DNA of 64,000 bases from Microbispora sp. H11081. Lineage in GTDB: Bacteria; Actinomycetota; Actinomycetes; Streptosporangiales; Streptosporangiaceae. The number at the start of each line of letters is the position of its first letter. Positions within the stretch are counted from its first letter, which is position 1. The DNA is taken from contig NZ_JABBWV010000015.1 of assembly GCF_012999535.1 (NCBI RefSeq), positions 110,730 to 174,729 of the forward strand, read 5' to 3'. Below, one piece after another: positions 1 to 8,437 of this stretch. The position numbers were made by a program, and so were the translations under genes. The notes below the pieces were generated by a model. It had not been told where the DNA came from. It saw only the letters and a list, made by a program, of their open reading frames with translations, and made no database searches.

Positions 1-21
1 TGCGCTCATGGCCCGTGACGT

Positions 22-1239
22 GTGACGATGCTTCCCGAGATGTCTGAGATGCCTAACGCCCCCGTGGCGTACCCCCGGATGGTCCGGCCCCTCGCGGGCC
101 GGGTGGTCGCGGGCGTCGCGCAGGGCGCCGCCGCCCAGCTGCGGCTCGACCCCGTCGTGCTGCGCCTCGCGTTCGTGCTGCTCACCGTGGTCGACGGGCT
201 GGGGCTCGTGGCGTACGCCGCGCTGTGGATGTTCACCCCCAAGGAGGACGTCCCCAAGGAGGAGGCGAAGGGCCGCGAGCCGGCCCGTGACTGGGGCCAG
301 CTCGCCGCGTACGGCGTGCTCTGGCTGGCCCTGGCGGGCTTCGCCTGGCTGACCGGCGCGTCCAGCGGCGGGTTCGGCATGTGGCCGATCGCGGTCGGCG
401 GCATCGGCGCGCTGATCCTTTGGCAGCAGGCCGACCCGGGGAGGCGGCAGCGGTGGATGTCCGGCGCGGTGAAGCAGGTCAGCGCGAGCTGGGTGCGCAC
501 CGGCGTGGGGGCGCTGCTCGTCGTCGTGGGCGCGATCGGCTTCCTCGCCGCGAGCGGCGAGCTGGCCAAGGCCAGGACCGGGCTGGTGTTCACCGCGGTA
601 GTCGTCGGCGGCATGTCGATGATCGCCGCGCCCTGGCTCGCCTCGCTGGTCAAGGAGCTCCAGCGCGAGCGCACCGAGCGCATCAGGCAGGAGGAGCGGG
701 CCGAGGTGGCCGCCCACGTCCACGACTCGGTGCTGCACACGCTCACCCTGATCCAGCGCAACGCCCACGACGCCCGTGAGGTCGTGCGCCTGGCCAGGTC
801 GCAGGAGCGGGAGCTGCGCAACTGGCTGTACCAGCCCAAGCAGGACGCCGACGCCACCCTCGCGGCGGCCGTACGGCGGGTCGCGGCCGAGGAGGAGGAC
901 GCCCACGGGGTGCAGATCGAGGTCGTCTGCGTGGGCGACTGCGAGCTGAACGAGGGCCTGGTGGCCCTGCTGCACGCGGCCAGGCAGGCGATGGTCAACG
1001 CGTGCAAATACAGTGGGGCTCCGGTCGTCTCCGTCTACGCCGAGGTCGAGCCCGACGAGGTGACGGTGTTCGTCCGGGACCGTGGCAAGGGCTTCGTGCT
1101 CGACGACGTCCCGGGGGACCGGATGGGCATCCGCCAGTCGATCATCGGCAGGATGGAGCGCAACGGGGGAAGCGCCAGGGTCAGGACCGAGCCAGGCGAC
1201 GGAACCGAGGTCATGCTGACCATGAAGAGGGAGCGATGA
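22..1239 (+). CDS. PspC-domain sensor histidine kinase
   Basis: Membrane sensor kinase paired with the response regulator that follows. Residues about 18-80 look like a PspC domain ending in a hydrophobic segment (ALWMFTP); more hydrophobic stretches follow at about 92-112, 118-135, 163-180 and 187-205. The cytoplasmic core is of the HisKA_3 type that partners NarL regulators: the phospho-acceptor is H234 in HVHDSVLHTL, and the C-terminal ATPase domain shows an N-box (NACKYSGA) and glycine boxes DRGKGF and GDGTEV. The stop overlaps the next start (ATGA), so the pair is translationally coupled. GTG at 22 or ATG at 28 could start it; the promoter lies outside the window. The signal sensed is not evident. 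Confidence 0.9.
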   Translation: MTMLPEMSEMPNAPVAYPRMVRPLAGRVVAGVAQGAAAQLRLDPVVLRLAFVLLTVVDGLGLVAYAALWMFTPKEDVPKEEAKGREPARDWGQLAAYGVLWLALAGFAWLTGASSGGFGMWPIAVGGIGALILWQQADPGRRQRWMSGAVKQVSASWVRTGVGALLVVVGAIGFLAASGELAKARTGLVFTAVVVGGMSMIAAPWLASLVKELQRERTERIRQEERAEVAAHVHDSVLHTLTLIQRNAHDAREVVRLARSQERELRNWLYQPKQDADATLAAAVRRVAAEEEDAHGVQIEVVCVGDCELNEGLVALLHAARQAMVNACKYSGAPVVSVYAEVEPDEVTVFVRDRGKGFVLDDVPGDRMGIRQSIIGRMERNGGSARVRTEPGDGTEVMLTMKRER

Positions 1240-1874
1240 AGACCGTACGCGTGCTGATCGTCGACGACCACCGGCTGTTCCGTTCCGGTGTGCGGGCCGA
1301 GCTGGGGCCGTCGATCCAGGTGATCGGCGAGGCCGAGGACGTGGAGTCGGCCGTGAAGACGATCGCCGAGCTGGAGCCCGACGTGGTGCTGCTCGACGTG
1401 CACATGCCGGGCGGCGGCGGCCAGGAGGTGCTGCGGCGCGTGCTCGGCTCGGGCTCCCAGGTGCGTTTCCTCGCGTTGTCGGTGTCGGACGCGGCCGAGG
1501 ACGTGATCGGGGTCATCCGGGGCGGCGCCCGGGGCTACGTGACCAAGACGATCAGCGGCGCGGAGCTGACCGACGCGATCGTCCGCGTGTCGGAGGGCGA
1601 CGCGGTGTTCTCACCGCGGCTGGCCGGCTTCGTGCTCGACGCGTTCGCCTCGACGGAGGCCCCGCCCATCGACCCGGAGCTCGACTCGCTGACCCAGCGC
1701 GAGCGTGAGGTGCTGCGGCTGATCGCGCGGGGCTACGCCTACAAGGAGATCGCCAAGGAGCTGTTCATCTCGGTGAAGACCGTCGAGACGCACGTGTCGA
1801 GCGTGCTGCGCAAGCTGCAGCTGTCCAACCGGCACGAGCTGTCGCGCTGGGCCACCGCACGACGCCTGGTCTGA
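1236..1874 (+). CDS. LuxR/NarL-family response regulator
   Basis: DNA-binding partner of the preceding kinase. The 212-residue protein has a receiver domain (acidic pair D10-D11, phospho-acceptor D54 in VVLLDVHMPG, conserved lysine in VTKTISG) and a C-terminal LuxR-type helix-turn-helix (LTQREREVLRLIARG, then KEIAKELFISVKTVETHV). Start at ATG 1236 is fixed by the four-base overlap with the kinase stop and by alignment of the receiver's first strand. Targets cannot be told from the sequence; no terminator is obvious before the next gene 43 bases on. Confidence 0.93.
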   Translation: MKTVRVLIVDDHRLFRSGVRAELGPSIQVIGEAEDVESAVKTIAELEPDVVLLDVHMPGGGGQEVLRRVLGSGSQVRFLALSVSDAAEDVIGVIRGGARGYVTKTISGAELTDAIVRVSEGDAVFSPRLAGFVLDAFASTEAPPIDPELDSLTQREREVLRLIARGYAYKEIAKELFISVKTVETHVSSVLRKLQLSNRHELSRWATARRLV

Positions 1875-1917
1875 TCCCGTCTGGTGCGATCGCCCTCCGG
1901 CGTGCGACGCTCGGTGA

Positions 1918-3378
1918 ATGGGCCGTGACGTACCTTCCGTCTCCTTCACCCGGGAGGACCGCCGACGCTACCGGGACAAGGTGAAGCTGTCGCTGGACGT
2001 CCTGGCCGACATGCTGCGGGCGTCGCGGTTCTCGTTCGACCGGCCGCAGATGGGCATGGAGATCGAGCTGAACCTGGTCGACTCCCGGGGCGAGCCGGCG
2101 ATGAAGAACGCCGAGGTCCTGGCCGCCATCGCGGAGCCCGACTGGGCGACGGAGCTGGGGCAGTTCAACGTCGAGATCAACGTCCCGCCGCAGGTGCTGT
2201 CCGGCGAGGGCACCCGCCTGCTTGAGGAGTCCGTACGGCTGCGCCTCAACCGGGGGCAGGAGCGGGCGGCGCGCGTCGGCGGGCAGCTCATGCTGGTCGG
2301 CATCCTCCCGACGCTTCGCGAGAGCGACGTCAGCGAGGGGACGCTGTCGGCCAACCCGCGCTACAAGCTGCTCAACGAGCAGATCTTCGCGGCCAGGGGC
2401 GAGGACCTGCACCTCATGATCGAGGGAGTGGACCGGCTCGACACCTACGCCGACAGCATCACCCCCGAGGCGGCGTGCACGAGCGTGCAGCTCCACCTGC
2501 AGGTCAGCCCGGAGACGTTCGCGGAGCACTGGAACGCGGCCCAGGTCATCGCCGGGCCGCAGGTCGCGATCGCGGCCAACTCGCCGTTCCTGTTCGGCAG
2601 GGAGCTGTGGCGGGAGACCAGGATCAGCCTGTTCGAGCAGGCCACCGACACCCGGCCGGAGGAGCTGAAGGCCCAGGGCGTGCGGCCGCGCGTCTGGTTC
2701 GGGGAACGATGGATCACCTCGGTCTTCGACCTGTTCGAGGAGAACGTCCGCTATTTCCCCGCGCTGCTGCCTCTGTGCGACGAGGAGGATCCGAAGCGGG
2801 TGCTGGAGGAGGGCGGGGTGCCGGAGTTGCACGAGCTGCGGCTGCACAACGGCACCGTCTACCGCTGGAACCGCCCCATCTACGACGTCTCGGACGGCGT
2901 CCCCCATCTGCGGGTGGAGAACCGCGTGCTCCCCGCCGGTCCCACGGTGGCCGACATCGCGGCCAACGCCGCGTTCTACTACGGGCTCATGCGCGTGCTT
3001 CCCATGGCCGAACGGCCCGTGTGGTCCCGGATGTCCTTCGCCGCCGCCGAGGACAACCTCCGCAACGCCGCGAGGTACGGTCTCGACGCCCGCCTCTACT
3101 GGCCCGGCCTGGGCGAGGTGCCCGCCGCCGAGCTGATCCTGCGCAGGCTGCTGCCGATGGCCTACCACGGGCTCGACCTGTGGGAGGTCGACCCGGCCGA
3201 GCGCGACCGGCTGCTCGGCATCATCGAGCGGCGCTGCGTGACCGGCCGTACGGGGGCGGACTGGCAGGTCAGGACGGCCCGGGCGTTCGGCGGCGACTAC
3301 GAGGCACTGCGCCGCATGACTCTGCGCTATCTGCAGCACATGCACACGAACGAGCCGGTCCACACCTGGGGCATGTGA
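1918..3378 (+). CDS. GCS2-family glutamate-cysteine ligase-like protein
   Basis: Cytoplasmic 486-residue carboxylate-amine ligase of the glutamate-cysteine ligase family 2. The N-terminal signature MGMEIELNLVDSRG (about residues 42-55) is the acidic metal/ATP site of this fold; FNVEINVPPQ and LRVENRVLPAGP are further conserved blocks. Family members join an amino acid to a glutamate-type carboxylate with ATP. Mycothiol-producing actinobacteria do not need glutathione, so the product here is uncertain; ergothioneine-type gamma-glutamylcysteine synthesis or an unknown amide are options. A second, shorter GCS2 gene lies at 45970. ATG 1918 is the first start after an in-frame stop. Confidence 0.75.
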   Translation: MGRDVPSVSFTREDRRRYRDKVKLSLDVLADMLRASRFSFDRPQMGMEIELNLVDSRGEPAMKNAEVLAAIAEPDWATELGQFNVEINVPPQVLSGEGTRLLEESVRLRLNRGQERAARVGGQLMLVGILPTLRESDVSEGTLSANPRYKLLNEQIFAARGEDLHLMIEGVDRLDTYADSITPEAACTSVQLHLQVSPETFAEHWNAAQVIAGPQVAIAANSPFLFGRELWRETRISLFEQATDTRPEELKAQGVRPRVWFGERWITSVFDLFEENVRYFPALLPLCDEEDPKRVLEEGGVPELHELRLHNGTVYRWNRPIYDVSDGVPHLRVENRVLPAGPTVADIAANAAFYYGLMRVLPMAERPVWSRMSFAAAEDNLRNAARYGLDARLYWPGLGEVPAAELILRRLLPMAYHGLDLWEVDPAERDRLLGIIERRCVTGRTGADWQVRTARAFGGDYEALRRMTLRYLQHMHTNEPVHTWGM

Positions 3379-3429
3379 AGTCTCGTACCAAAGGCAGTTT
3401 TTGCCGTCTGAATGGGTATTCACCCATAG

Positions 3430-4119
3430 ATGACCCGCCGTGTACTCGCCGCGTTCCTGTTCGTGGTGTTCCTGGTCGCCTCGTGCGGCACGCTCACCGA
3501 GTCTCCGCCCGACCGGGCCCAGCCGGGAGACGCCGAGTCCGGGGGCCGGACGCCCTGCGAGGGCGCCGGTGACGACTTCCCGGGCGACGTCGCGCTCGCC
3601 CGGTGCCTGACCGAGTGGTTCTGGGCGCGCCGCTTCGAGCAGAGCGGGGGCGCCTACCGTCCGATCACCCGCTTCGTCGCCTACGAGGGGAACGGCGGCC
3701 CCGACTGCGGCGGGCAGCCGGCCGTGCCGGAGAACGCCTTCTACTGCCCGTACGGCCACTTCATCGCCTACGACGCGGCCTGGCTGGAGGCGATGTACGA
3801 CCAGATGGGCGACGGCGCGGTCTACGTCGTGATCCCGCACGAGCTGGGGCACGCCGTGCAGGCCCAGCTCGTGGACGACTTCCGTTTCAACGTGGAGCGG
3901 GAGTTGCAGGCCGACTGCTACGCGGGCGCCGCGCTCAGCGGCCTGATCCGCGTCGGGGTGCTGGGCGCGGAGCAGGGCGACGAGGAGGAACTGCTCGCCA
4001 ACCTCGAGGCGGCGGGCGATCCCACCGACGTCTGGTGGACCCCGGACGCCCACGGATCGCCAGAACTGCGCCAGCAGTACTTCGCCCGCGGCTACAACGA
4101 CGGCGTGGGAGCCTGCTGA
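3430..4119 (+). CDS. Neutral zinc metallopeptidase lipoprotein
   Basis: Exported, probably lipid-anchored metallopeptidase of the YpfJ-like neutral zinc family. The N-terminus is a signal peptide with a lipobox ending in cysteine (LVASCG, about residues 16-21). The zinc motif HELGH is at residues 137-141, and a downstream ELQADCYAGAA block supplies the third ligand region typical of the family. Several cysteines (CEGAGDD, CGGQPA, FYCPYG, DCYAG, final GAC) fit disulfides outside the membrane. Length, 229 residues, is short for the family but contains the full catalytic core. Substrate unknown. Confidence 0.8.
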   Translation: MTRRVLAAFLFVVFLVASCGTLTESPPDRAQPGDAESGGRTPCEGAGDDFPGDVALARCLTEWFWARRFEQSGGAYRPITRFVAYEGNGGPDCGGQPAVPENAFYCPYGHFIAYDAAWLEAMYDQMGDGAVYVVIPHELGHAVQAQLVDDFRFNVERELQADCYAGAALSGLIRVGVLGAEQGDEEELLANLEAAGDPTDVWWTPDAHGSPELRQQYFARGYNDGVGAC

Positions 4120-4157
4120 GGCGGCGTACGGCATGCTGACGTCCGGGAGGCCGTGAA

Positions 4158-4173
4158 AGGGCTCCGGAGCCCT
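4158..4173. repeat. Perfect 16-bp palindrome
   Basis: AGGGCTCCGGAGCCCT is a perfect palindrome with no loop, 33 bases before the CPBP protease start. It may be a protein-binding site, or the stem of a weak terminator for the peptidase gene upstream; there is no T-run after it. Confidence 0.5.
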
Positions 4174-4205
4174 CGGGGTTTCCGGGGCGAGAGGACGGAG
4201 GACGG

Positions 4206-5027
4206 GTGAAGCCTGCGGTCGCGGGATGCGTCGGGGTGCTCGCCGCGGCGAACGTGCTCAACAACCGGATCGCCAGGCGGTGGGCGCCGGTGACCTCGGC
4301 GGTCGCGACGGGGACGCTGCTGGTGGTCGCCAGGCGTGCGGGGCTGACCTGGCACGAGCTGGGCTTCCGCGACGCCCGCGCCGGTGCGGTGACCGGGGGC
4401 GCGCTCGCCGCCGCCGTCGCCGCCGGGTACGCCGCCGGGGTGGCGCTGCCCCGCACCCGGCCGTTGTTCAAGGACCAGCGGGCGCTGGCGCTGTCTCGCC
4501 GCCGCGTGCTGGAGGAGGCGCTGGTCCAGGTGCCCTTCGGGACCGTGCTGCTGGAGGAGGTGGGCTTCCGCGGTGTGCTGCCCGCCCTGCTCGGCCGCGT
4601 CATGCCCGCGCGTGCGGCGGTCGCCGGCTCGGCCGCGCTGTTCGGGCTGTGGCACGTGCTGCCCGCGCTCGACATGGCCAGGGCCAACCCCGCCCTCGGC
4701 CGGCTGACCGCGGGGGAGACCCCGGCCGAGGCCGCCGGCCCGGTCGATCCGGAGCGGCCCGTACGGGCGGGACGCGGGCGGGCAGGACACGGCCTGCGGA
4801 CAGGAGGGCCCGAGGCAGGACGGCCGGCGGAGGCGGGACGGCTGGTGGCGGGGACGGTGGTGTCCACCGCGGTCGCCGGGCTCGGGTTCCACGCCCTGCG
4901 GCACCGAGCCGGGCTGCTCGCCCCCGCGCTGCTCCACCTGGCGACCAACTCCCTCGGCTACGCCGCCGCCCGGGTGGCCAGCCGCCTGGATCAGCCCTCG
5001 CGGGGGTCGGCCAGGCCGGTCCGGTAG
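4206..5027 (+). CDS. CPBP-family intramembrane metalloprotease
   Basis: Integral membrane protease of the CPBP (Abi/CAAX) family. Motif 1 is EEVGFRG with E117, E118 and R122; motif 2 is FGLWHVLPAL with H150; motif 3 is LHLATNSLGY near the C-terminus, so the catalytic set looks complete. Between motifs 2 and 3 lies an unusually long basic, low-complexity insert (about residues 178-217) rich in R, G and A. The GTG start at 4206 follows GAGG at short distance. The 3' end overlaps the convergent response regulator by 37 bases (4991-5027). In actinobacteria such proteins are involved in prenyl-peptide processing or protection against bacteriocins; its role here is not determinable. Confidence 0.82.
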   Translation: MKPAVAGCVGVLAAANVLNNRIARRWAPVTSAVATGTLLVVARRAGLTWHELGFRDARAGAVTGGALAAAVAAGYAAGVALPRTRPLFKDQRALALSRRRVLEEALVQVPFGTVLLEEVGFRGVLPALLGRVMPARAAVAGSAALFGLWHVLPALDMARANPALGRLTAGETPAEAAGPVDPERPVRAGRGRAGHGLRTGGPEAGRPAEAGRLVAGTVVSTAVAGLGFHALRHRAGLLAPALLHLATNSLGYAAARVASRLDQPSRGSARPVR

Positions 5028-5749
5028 GCGTACGCGACCGCTTGGGCCCGGTCCCGGAGGCGGGCCTTCGCGAAGAGGTTGTTGATGTGCGTCTTGACCG
5101 TGGCCTCGCTGACGAACAGGGCCTGCGCGATCTCGCCGTTCGACAGGCCGTGCGCGATGAGCCGCAGGACCTCCGCCTCGCGTGGCGTCAGCCCGTCCGG
5201 CGGTGTCCCGGTCCTCCCTGTGCCCGCTGCCGTCCCGGTGTCCGTCGGCCTCCCAGTGCCTGCCGGCCTCCCGGTGCCGTGCGAGCGGGGAGCCGGTGCG
5301 GGGACGGGGCCGGGGGCCCGCGCGGGCGGCTCTGTGACGGCGTTCAGCAGGCGGCGCTGCACGCCGGGGTCGAACTGGGCGTCGCCGTTCATCACCGTGG
5401 TCACGGCGCGGGCGATCTCCTCCGCGTCCGCGCTCTTGGTGAGGAAGCCGCGCGCCCCCGCCCGCAGGGCGGCGAAGACCGACTCGTCGTCGGTGTACGT
5501 CGTGAGCACCACGACCTGGGTGCCGGGGAAGCGGGCGCGGATCGCGCGGGTGGCCTCCACACCGTCCATCCTGGGCATGCGCAGGTCCATGAGCACCACG
5601 TCGGGCCGGTGGTCCGCGACCAGTCGGAGCGCGGCCTCGCCGTCGCCCGCCGACCCCACGACCTCGATCTCCGGCAGCAGGCCGAGCAGCAGCACGAGCC
5701 CTTCGCGTACGACCGACTGGTCGTCGACCACGAGCACGCGGGCGGTCAC
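4991..5749 (-). CDS. LuxR/NarL-family response regulator with long linker
   Basis: Response regulator of the kinase encoded just upstream on the same strand (four-base ATGA overlap). Receiver: acidic pair D9-D10, phospho-acceptor D55 in VVLMDLRMPRMDG, lysine in FLTKSADAEEI. The LuxR-type helix-turn-helix is at about 190-245 (LTPREAEVLRLIAHG, NGEIAQALFVSEATVKTHINN). The two domains are joined by about 50 residues of Gly/Thr/Pro/Arg repeats (GTGRPAGTGRP and similar), much longer than usual for this family, from an imperfect DNA repeat at about 5195-5290. The 3' end is antisense to the CPBP gene for 37 bases. Confidence 0.92.
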   Translation of the reverse strand: MTARVLVVDDQSVVREGLVLLLGLLPEIEVVGSAGDGEAALRLVADHRPDVVLMDLRMPRMDGVEATRAIRARFPGTQVVVLTTYTDDESVFAALRAGARGFLTKSADAEEIARAVTTVMNGDAQFDPGVQRRLLNAVTEPPARAPGPVPAPAPRSHGTGRPAGTGRPTDTGTAAGTGRTGTPPDGLTPREAEVLRLIAHGLSNGEIAQALFVSEATVKTHINNLFAKARLRDRAQAVAYAYRTGLADPREG

Positions 5750-6903
5750 GCCGGCATCCGCAGTCTGACCCGGAAGCCGTCCTCCGTCTCGCCGGCCTCC
5801 AGGGCGCCGCCGAGAAGCTCGGCCCGTTCGCGCATGCCCACGAGACCGTATCCTCCACCCGGCGTTCCCGGCTGGTCGCTCGGGGGGTTAACGACCTCCA
5901 GTTCGCACGCTCCGTCGCGGAAGTCCAGCCGCAGGGCGACGGGGGAGCCGGGCGCGTGCCGCCGCACGTTGGTGACGGCCTCCTGCGCGGTACGGATCAC
6001 CGCGAGCTCGATCTCCGGGGGCAGGCGGCGTCGCGGGCCCAGGATGTCGAGCGTGCACTCCGTGCCGGTGGCCTGGCGGAACTCCTCGGCGAGCGCGTCC
6101 AGGGCGGAGGGGAGCGGCGGCGTGTCGTCCCGCAGCGCGGCGACGGCCCTGCGGGCCTCCTCCAGGCCGTTCTTGGCCAGTTCGCGGGCGCGTTCGACCC
6201 GGTCGAGCGCCTCCGTGGACCGGTCGGCGCGCAGCAGCAGCCGGGCGCCCTCCAGATGCACGATCTGCGCCGACAGGGAGTGCGCGAGGATGTCGTGGAT
6301 CTCCCTGGCGATCCGGGCGCGCTCGGCAAGCACGGCCTCGCCCTCCTGGGCGGCGGCGGCGGCCCTGCGCTGTTTGACGGCGTAGGCGACCGCGAAGACC
6401 ACGCAGATCGAGACGCACAGGCCGAGGTCGCGCTGCCGCGCCTCGGGGGAGACCGGCGGCAGCAGTCCGATGGCGCTCGATCCCAGGCCCGTCAGGGCCA
6501 GCAGCAGGAGCGGCAGCGACCATCTCAGCGGATGCCGTACGGCGGCGGCCCCGACGGCGAACATGAGCACGGCGACGGCCGGGCTGCTGTCCGAGACCAT
6601 GTCGAGGGCGATGGCCGCCACGATGGTGAGCCCGACGAGGACGGCCTCCGCCGGCCCGCCGTTCCAGCGTCCCGGCAGGATCGGCCGCAGCCGGATGACG
6701 ACCATGAGGGACAGCGTCACGGCGATCGCGGCGGTCAGCGCGCTGATGGCGAGCCGGTCGCCGTTCAGGCCGAACCCCGGATGGCCGGTCGCCTGCCCGC
6801 CGACCAGCAGGGCGATCACAGCCAGCCGCAGGAACACGCCGGCGATCGCGTTCCTGCGGCTGGACTCTCGGCCGGCCTGGACATAGCCGTCACGACTGGG
6901 CAC
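5746..6903 (-). CDS. Two-component sensor histidine kinase (HisKA_3)
   Basis: Membrane-bound kinase of 385 residues, transcribed with its regulator (ATGA overlap) and probably with the membrane protein gene upstream, whose stop is only 9 bases away. The N-terminal half contains about five or six hydrophobic segments and no large extracytoplasmic domain, suggesting signal detection within or at the membrane. The phospho-acceptor is H203 in REIHDILAHSL; the ATPase domain has AVTNVRRHAPGS as N-box and YGLVGMRERAELLGG as glycine-rich lid. This matches the DesK-like/NarL-partner class common in actinobacteria. Confidence 0.9.
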   Translation of the reverse strand: MPSRDGYVQAGRESSRRNAIAGVFLRLAVIALLVGGQATGHPGFGLNGDRLAISALTAAIAVTLSLMVVIRLRPILPGRWNGGPAEAVLVGLTIVAAIALDMVSDSSPAVAVLMFAVGAAAVRHPLRWSLPLLLLALTGLGSSAIGLLPPVSPEARQRDLGLCVSICVVFAVAYAVKQRRAAAAAQEGEAVLAERARIAREIHDILAHSLSAQIVHLEGARLLLRADRSTEALDRVERARELAKNGLEEARRAVAALRDDTPPLPSALDALAEEFRQATGTECTLDILGPRRRLPPEIELAVIRTAQEAVTNVRRHAPGSPVALRLDFRDGACELEVVNPPSDQPGTPGGGYGLVGMRERAELLGGALEAGETEDGFRVRLRMPA

Positions 6904-6912
6904 GTCCCGACG

Positions 6913-7401
6913 TTAGCGGGCCGTCTGGATGCCCGATGCGGGGCCGGTGGGCAGGGCGTTCGCCCGCCGGGCGACGACGAGGAACTGCACGCCGAGAGTC
7001 ACCCCGACGAACAGGAGCACGGAGTTCTGCGACGAGGCGAGGCCGAGGAAGGAGGTGAGGGCCATCATCGCGACCCGGACGGCGATGGAGCCCACCCAGG
7101 CGATGAGGGTCGGGACGCCGCCCTGCGCCCACGCCACGCCGCGCTGGTCACGCCACACGCGCGTCGTCATGGCCCGCAGCACGCCAAGACCGGCGGCCAC
7201 GAGGAGTTCCGCGACGAGCACCGCGATGCTCAGGGACGCGTGACCGGCGTCGACGAGCCCGCCGCCGCTGAGGCCGGCCAGGATCATCACGGCGGCGATG
7301 ATCGCCCCCACGGGCCTGGCGACGGGCCTCGGCCTCATCTGCCGATAGATCACGACGGCGACGACGACGAGGGTGAGGGCGACGATCTGTGTGGTTTCCA
7401 T
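6913..7401 (-). CDS. Small polytopic membrane protein (DUF1453/CcdC-like)
   Basis: A 162-residue protein with about five hydrophobic segments: residues 5-18, 32-47, 56-75, 93-113 and 126-145. The segment spacing and the short basic loop YRQMRPRP after the first helix resemble the DUF1453/CcdC-like family, a tentative placement. It lies first in a run with the kinase and regulator genes, 9 bases before the kinase start, so it may be an accessory membrane component of that sensor. The ATG at 7401 lies 7 bases after a TACCGT -10-like hexamer, which suggests a leaderless transcript. Confidence 0.65.
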   Translation of the reverse strand: METTQIVALTLVVVAVVIYRQMRPRPVARPVGAIIAAVMILAGLSGGGLVDAGHASLSIAVLVAELLVAAGLGVLRAMTTRVWRDQRGVAWAQGGVPTLIAWVGSIAVRVAMMALTSFLGLASSQNSVLLFVGVTLGVQFLVVARRANALPTGPASGIQTAR

Positions 7402-7408
7402 GCGCTCG

Positions 7409-7414
7409 ACGGTA
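7409..7414 (-). promoter_or_regulatory. Candidate -10 element, leaderless transcript
   Basis: On the minus strand TACCGT is followed by 7 bases and then the ATG of the membrane protein gene at 7401. TANNNT at this distance from a start codon is the usual leaderless arrangement in actinobacteria. No clear -35 is seen. Confidence 0.4.
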
Positions 7415-7457
7415 GGAATATCGGGCGCGCACCGGATCGGCGCGAGGGTGGAGAACA

Positions 7458-7485
7458 GGGGTGGAGATCAGGCGATCTCCACCCC
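7458..7485 (-). terminator. Hairpin terminator downstream of the PIG-L gene
   Basis: Perfect 12-base arms (GGGGTGGAGATC at 7458-7469, complement at 7474-7485) around a four-base loop AGGC. It sits about 140 bases after the end of the minus-strand PIG-L gene and before the next minus-strand operon. There is no strong T-run, as is common for terminators in high-GC actinobacteria. Confidence 0.6.
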
Positions 7486-7623
7486 CGGGTGGACGAGGCC
7501 CATGGGAGAGCGGCGAGGCGGGCTGGGTGGGGGATCGACGAGGGGTTGCGTGTCGGGGGCGTCGGTAGTCCCTGGGGTGTCGCGGCTTTGGGGCGGCGGC
7601 GCGCCCCGCTTGGATGCCGGGGC

Positions 7624-8343
7624 TCAGGCGGTGTTGATCCGCTGGAACGCCTCCGCGTACGAGCCCTCGGGGAGGCCCGCGGCGGCGGCGTGGCCGGAGA
7701 GCCAGCCCTTGACCATGCCGTCGAGGTCGGGGATGTGCGCGGTCTGGCTCTCGTGCGCCCGCAGCGCCGCGATCTTGCGGTCCACGGTGGCGGTGACGTC
7801 GACGTAGTGGTTGACGGTCATGCCGCCCGTGAGCCACACCTCGCGGACGGTCCAGGCTTCGAGCCCTTCGTCGGTCAGCAGTTCGGGGAAGGCGTACGGG
7901 TTGCGCGCGTCGGGGTAGACCGCGTCGAGGGTGGCGCCGCCGACGGCGCGGTGGTCGGGGTGGCTGGGGCCGAGCCGCTCGTAGTTACGGTCGGGGCTCG
8001 ACGTGACGACCAGGTCGGGGCGCACCTGGCGGATCACGCGTGCGATGTCCCGCCGCAGGCCGAGCGTCTGCTCGACCATGCCGTCCTGGTAGCCCAGGAA
8101 GCGCAGGTCGCCGACGCCCACGCACTTGGCCGCGGCGGTCTGCTCGGCGCGGCGCAGCGCCGCCATGCCGCCGTTGTCCACCGCCCGGTCGAACCCGCCC
8201 GCGTCGCCATTGGTGACCAGGCAGTACACGACCTCCGCGCCGGAGTCGGTCAGCCTCGCGACCGTTCCCGCGCCGCCGAAGTCGATGTCGTCGGGGTGTG
8301 CGACGACCACCAGCACCTTCTTGATTTCCGCCTCGTCCAGCAC
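7624..8343 (-). CDS. PIG-L family deacetylase
   Basis: Zinc-dependent N-acetyl hydrolase of the PIG-L/LmbE family, 239 residues. AHPDDIDFGG (residues 15-24) supplies the zinc-binding His and Asp and the catalytic Asp; SHPDHRAVG supplies the later His. Family members deacetylate GlcNAc conjugates (for example MshB in mycothiol synthesis) or natural products; this one cannot be assigned to a substrate. I place the start at GTG 8343 because an ideal AGGAGG (8351-8356) lies 7 bases ahead; an in-frame ATG at 8360 overlaps that ribosome site and is less likely. Divergent from the helicase gene, 94 bases apart. Confidence 0.85.
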   Translation of the reverse strand: MLDEAEIKKVLVVVAHPDDIDFGGAGTVARLTDSGAEVVYCLVTNGDAGGFDRAVDNGGMAALRRAEQTAAAKCVGVGDLRFLGYQDGMVEQTLGLRRDIARVIRQVRPDLVVTSSPDRNYERLGPSHPDHRAVGGATLDAVYPDARNPYAFPELLTDEGLEAWTVREVWLTGGMTVNHYVDVTATVDRKIAALRAHESQTAHIPDLDGMVKGWLSGHAAAAGLPEGSYAEAFQRINTA

Positions 8344-8424
8344 GTGCGACCTCCTCATTGTGTGGCACATCACCTTAAACGTGACTTGCCGGGCGAGTGG
8401 GCCCCGGATGTCGGTGCGCGGCCA

Positions 8425-8430
8425 TAACCT
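8425..8430 (+). promoter_or_regulatory. Candidate -10 for a leaderless pcrA transcript
   Basis: TAACCT ends 7 bases before the GTG at 8438. The AAGGAGG directly abutting that GTG (8431-8437) is too close to act as a ribosome site for it, so a leaderless transcript starting at or next to the GTG is the simpler reading. An internal TTG at 8465 could instead use the AAGGAGG only at excessive distance. Confidence 0.4.
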
Positions 8431-8437
8431 AAGGAGG

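Noticed and set aside
1765..4134. Long open frame on the minus strand (about 790 codons) opposite the GCS2 and peptidase genes
   Set aside because: It is the GC-bias shadow of the plus-strand genes: the plus-strand proteins have clear family motifs, the antisense translation is low-complexity and has none.
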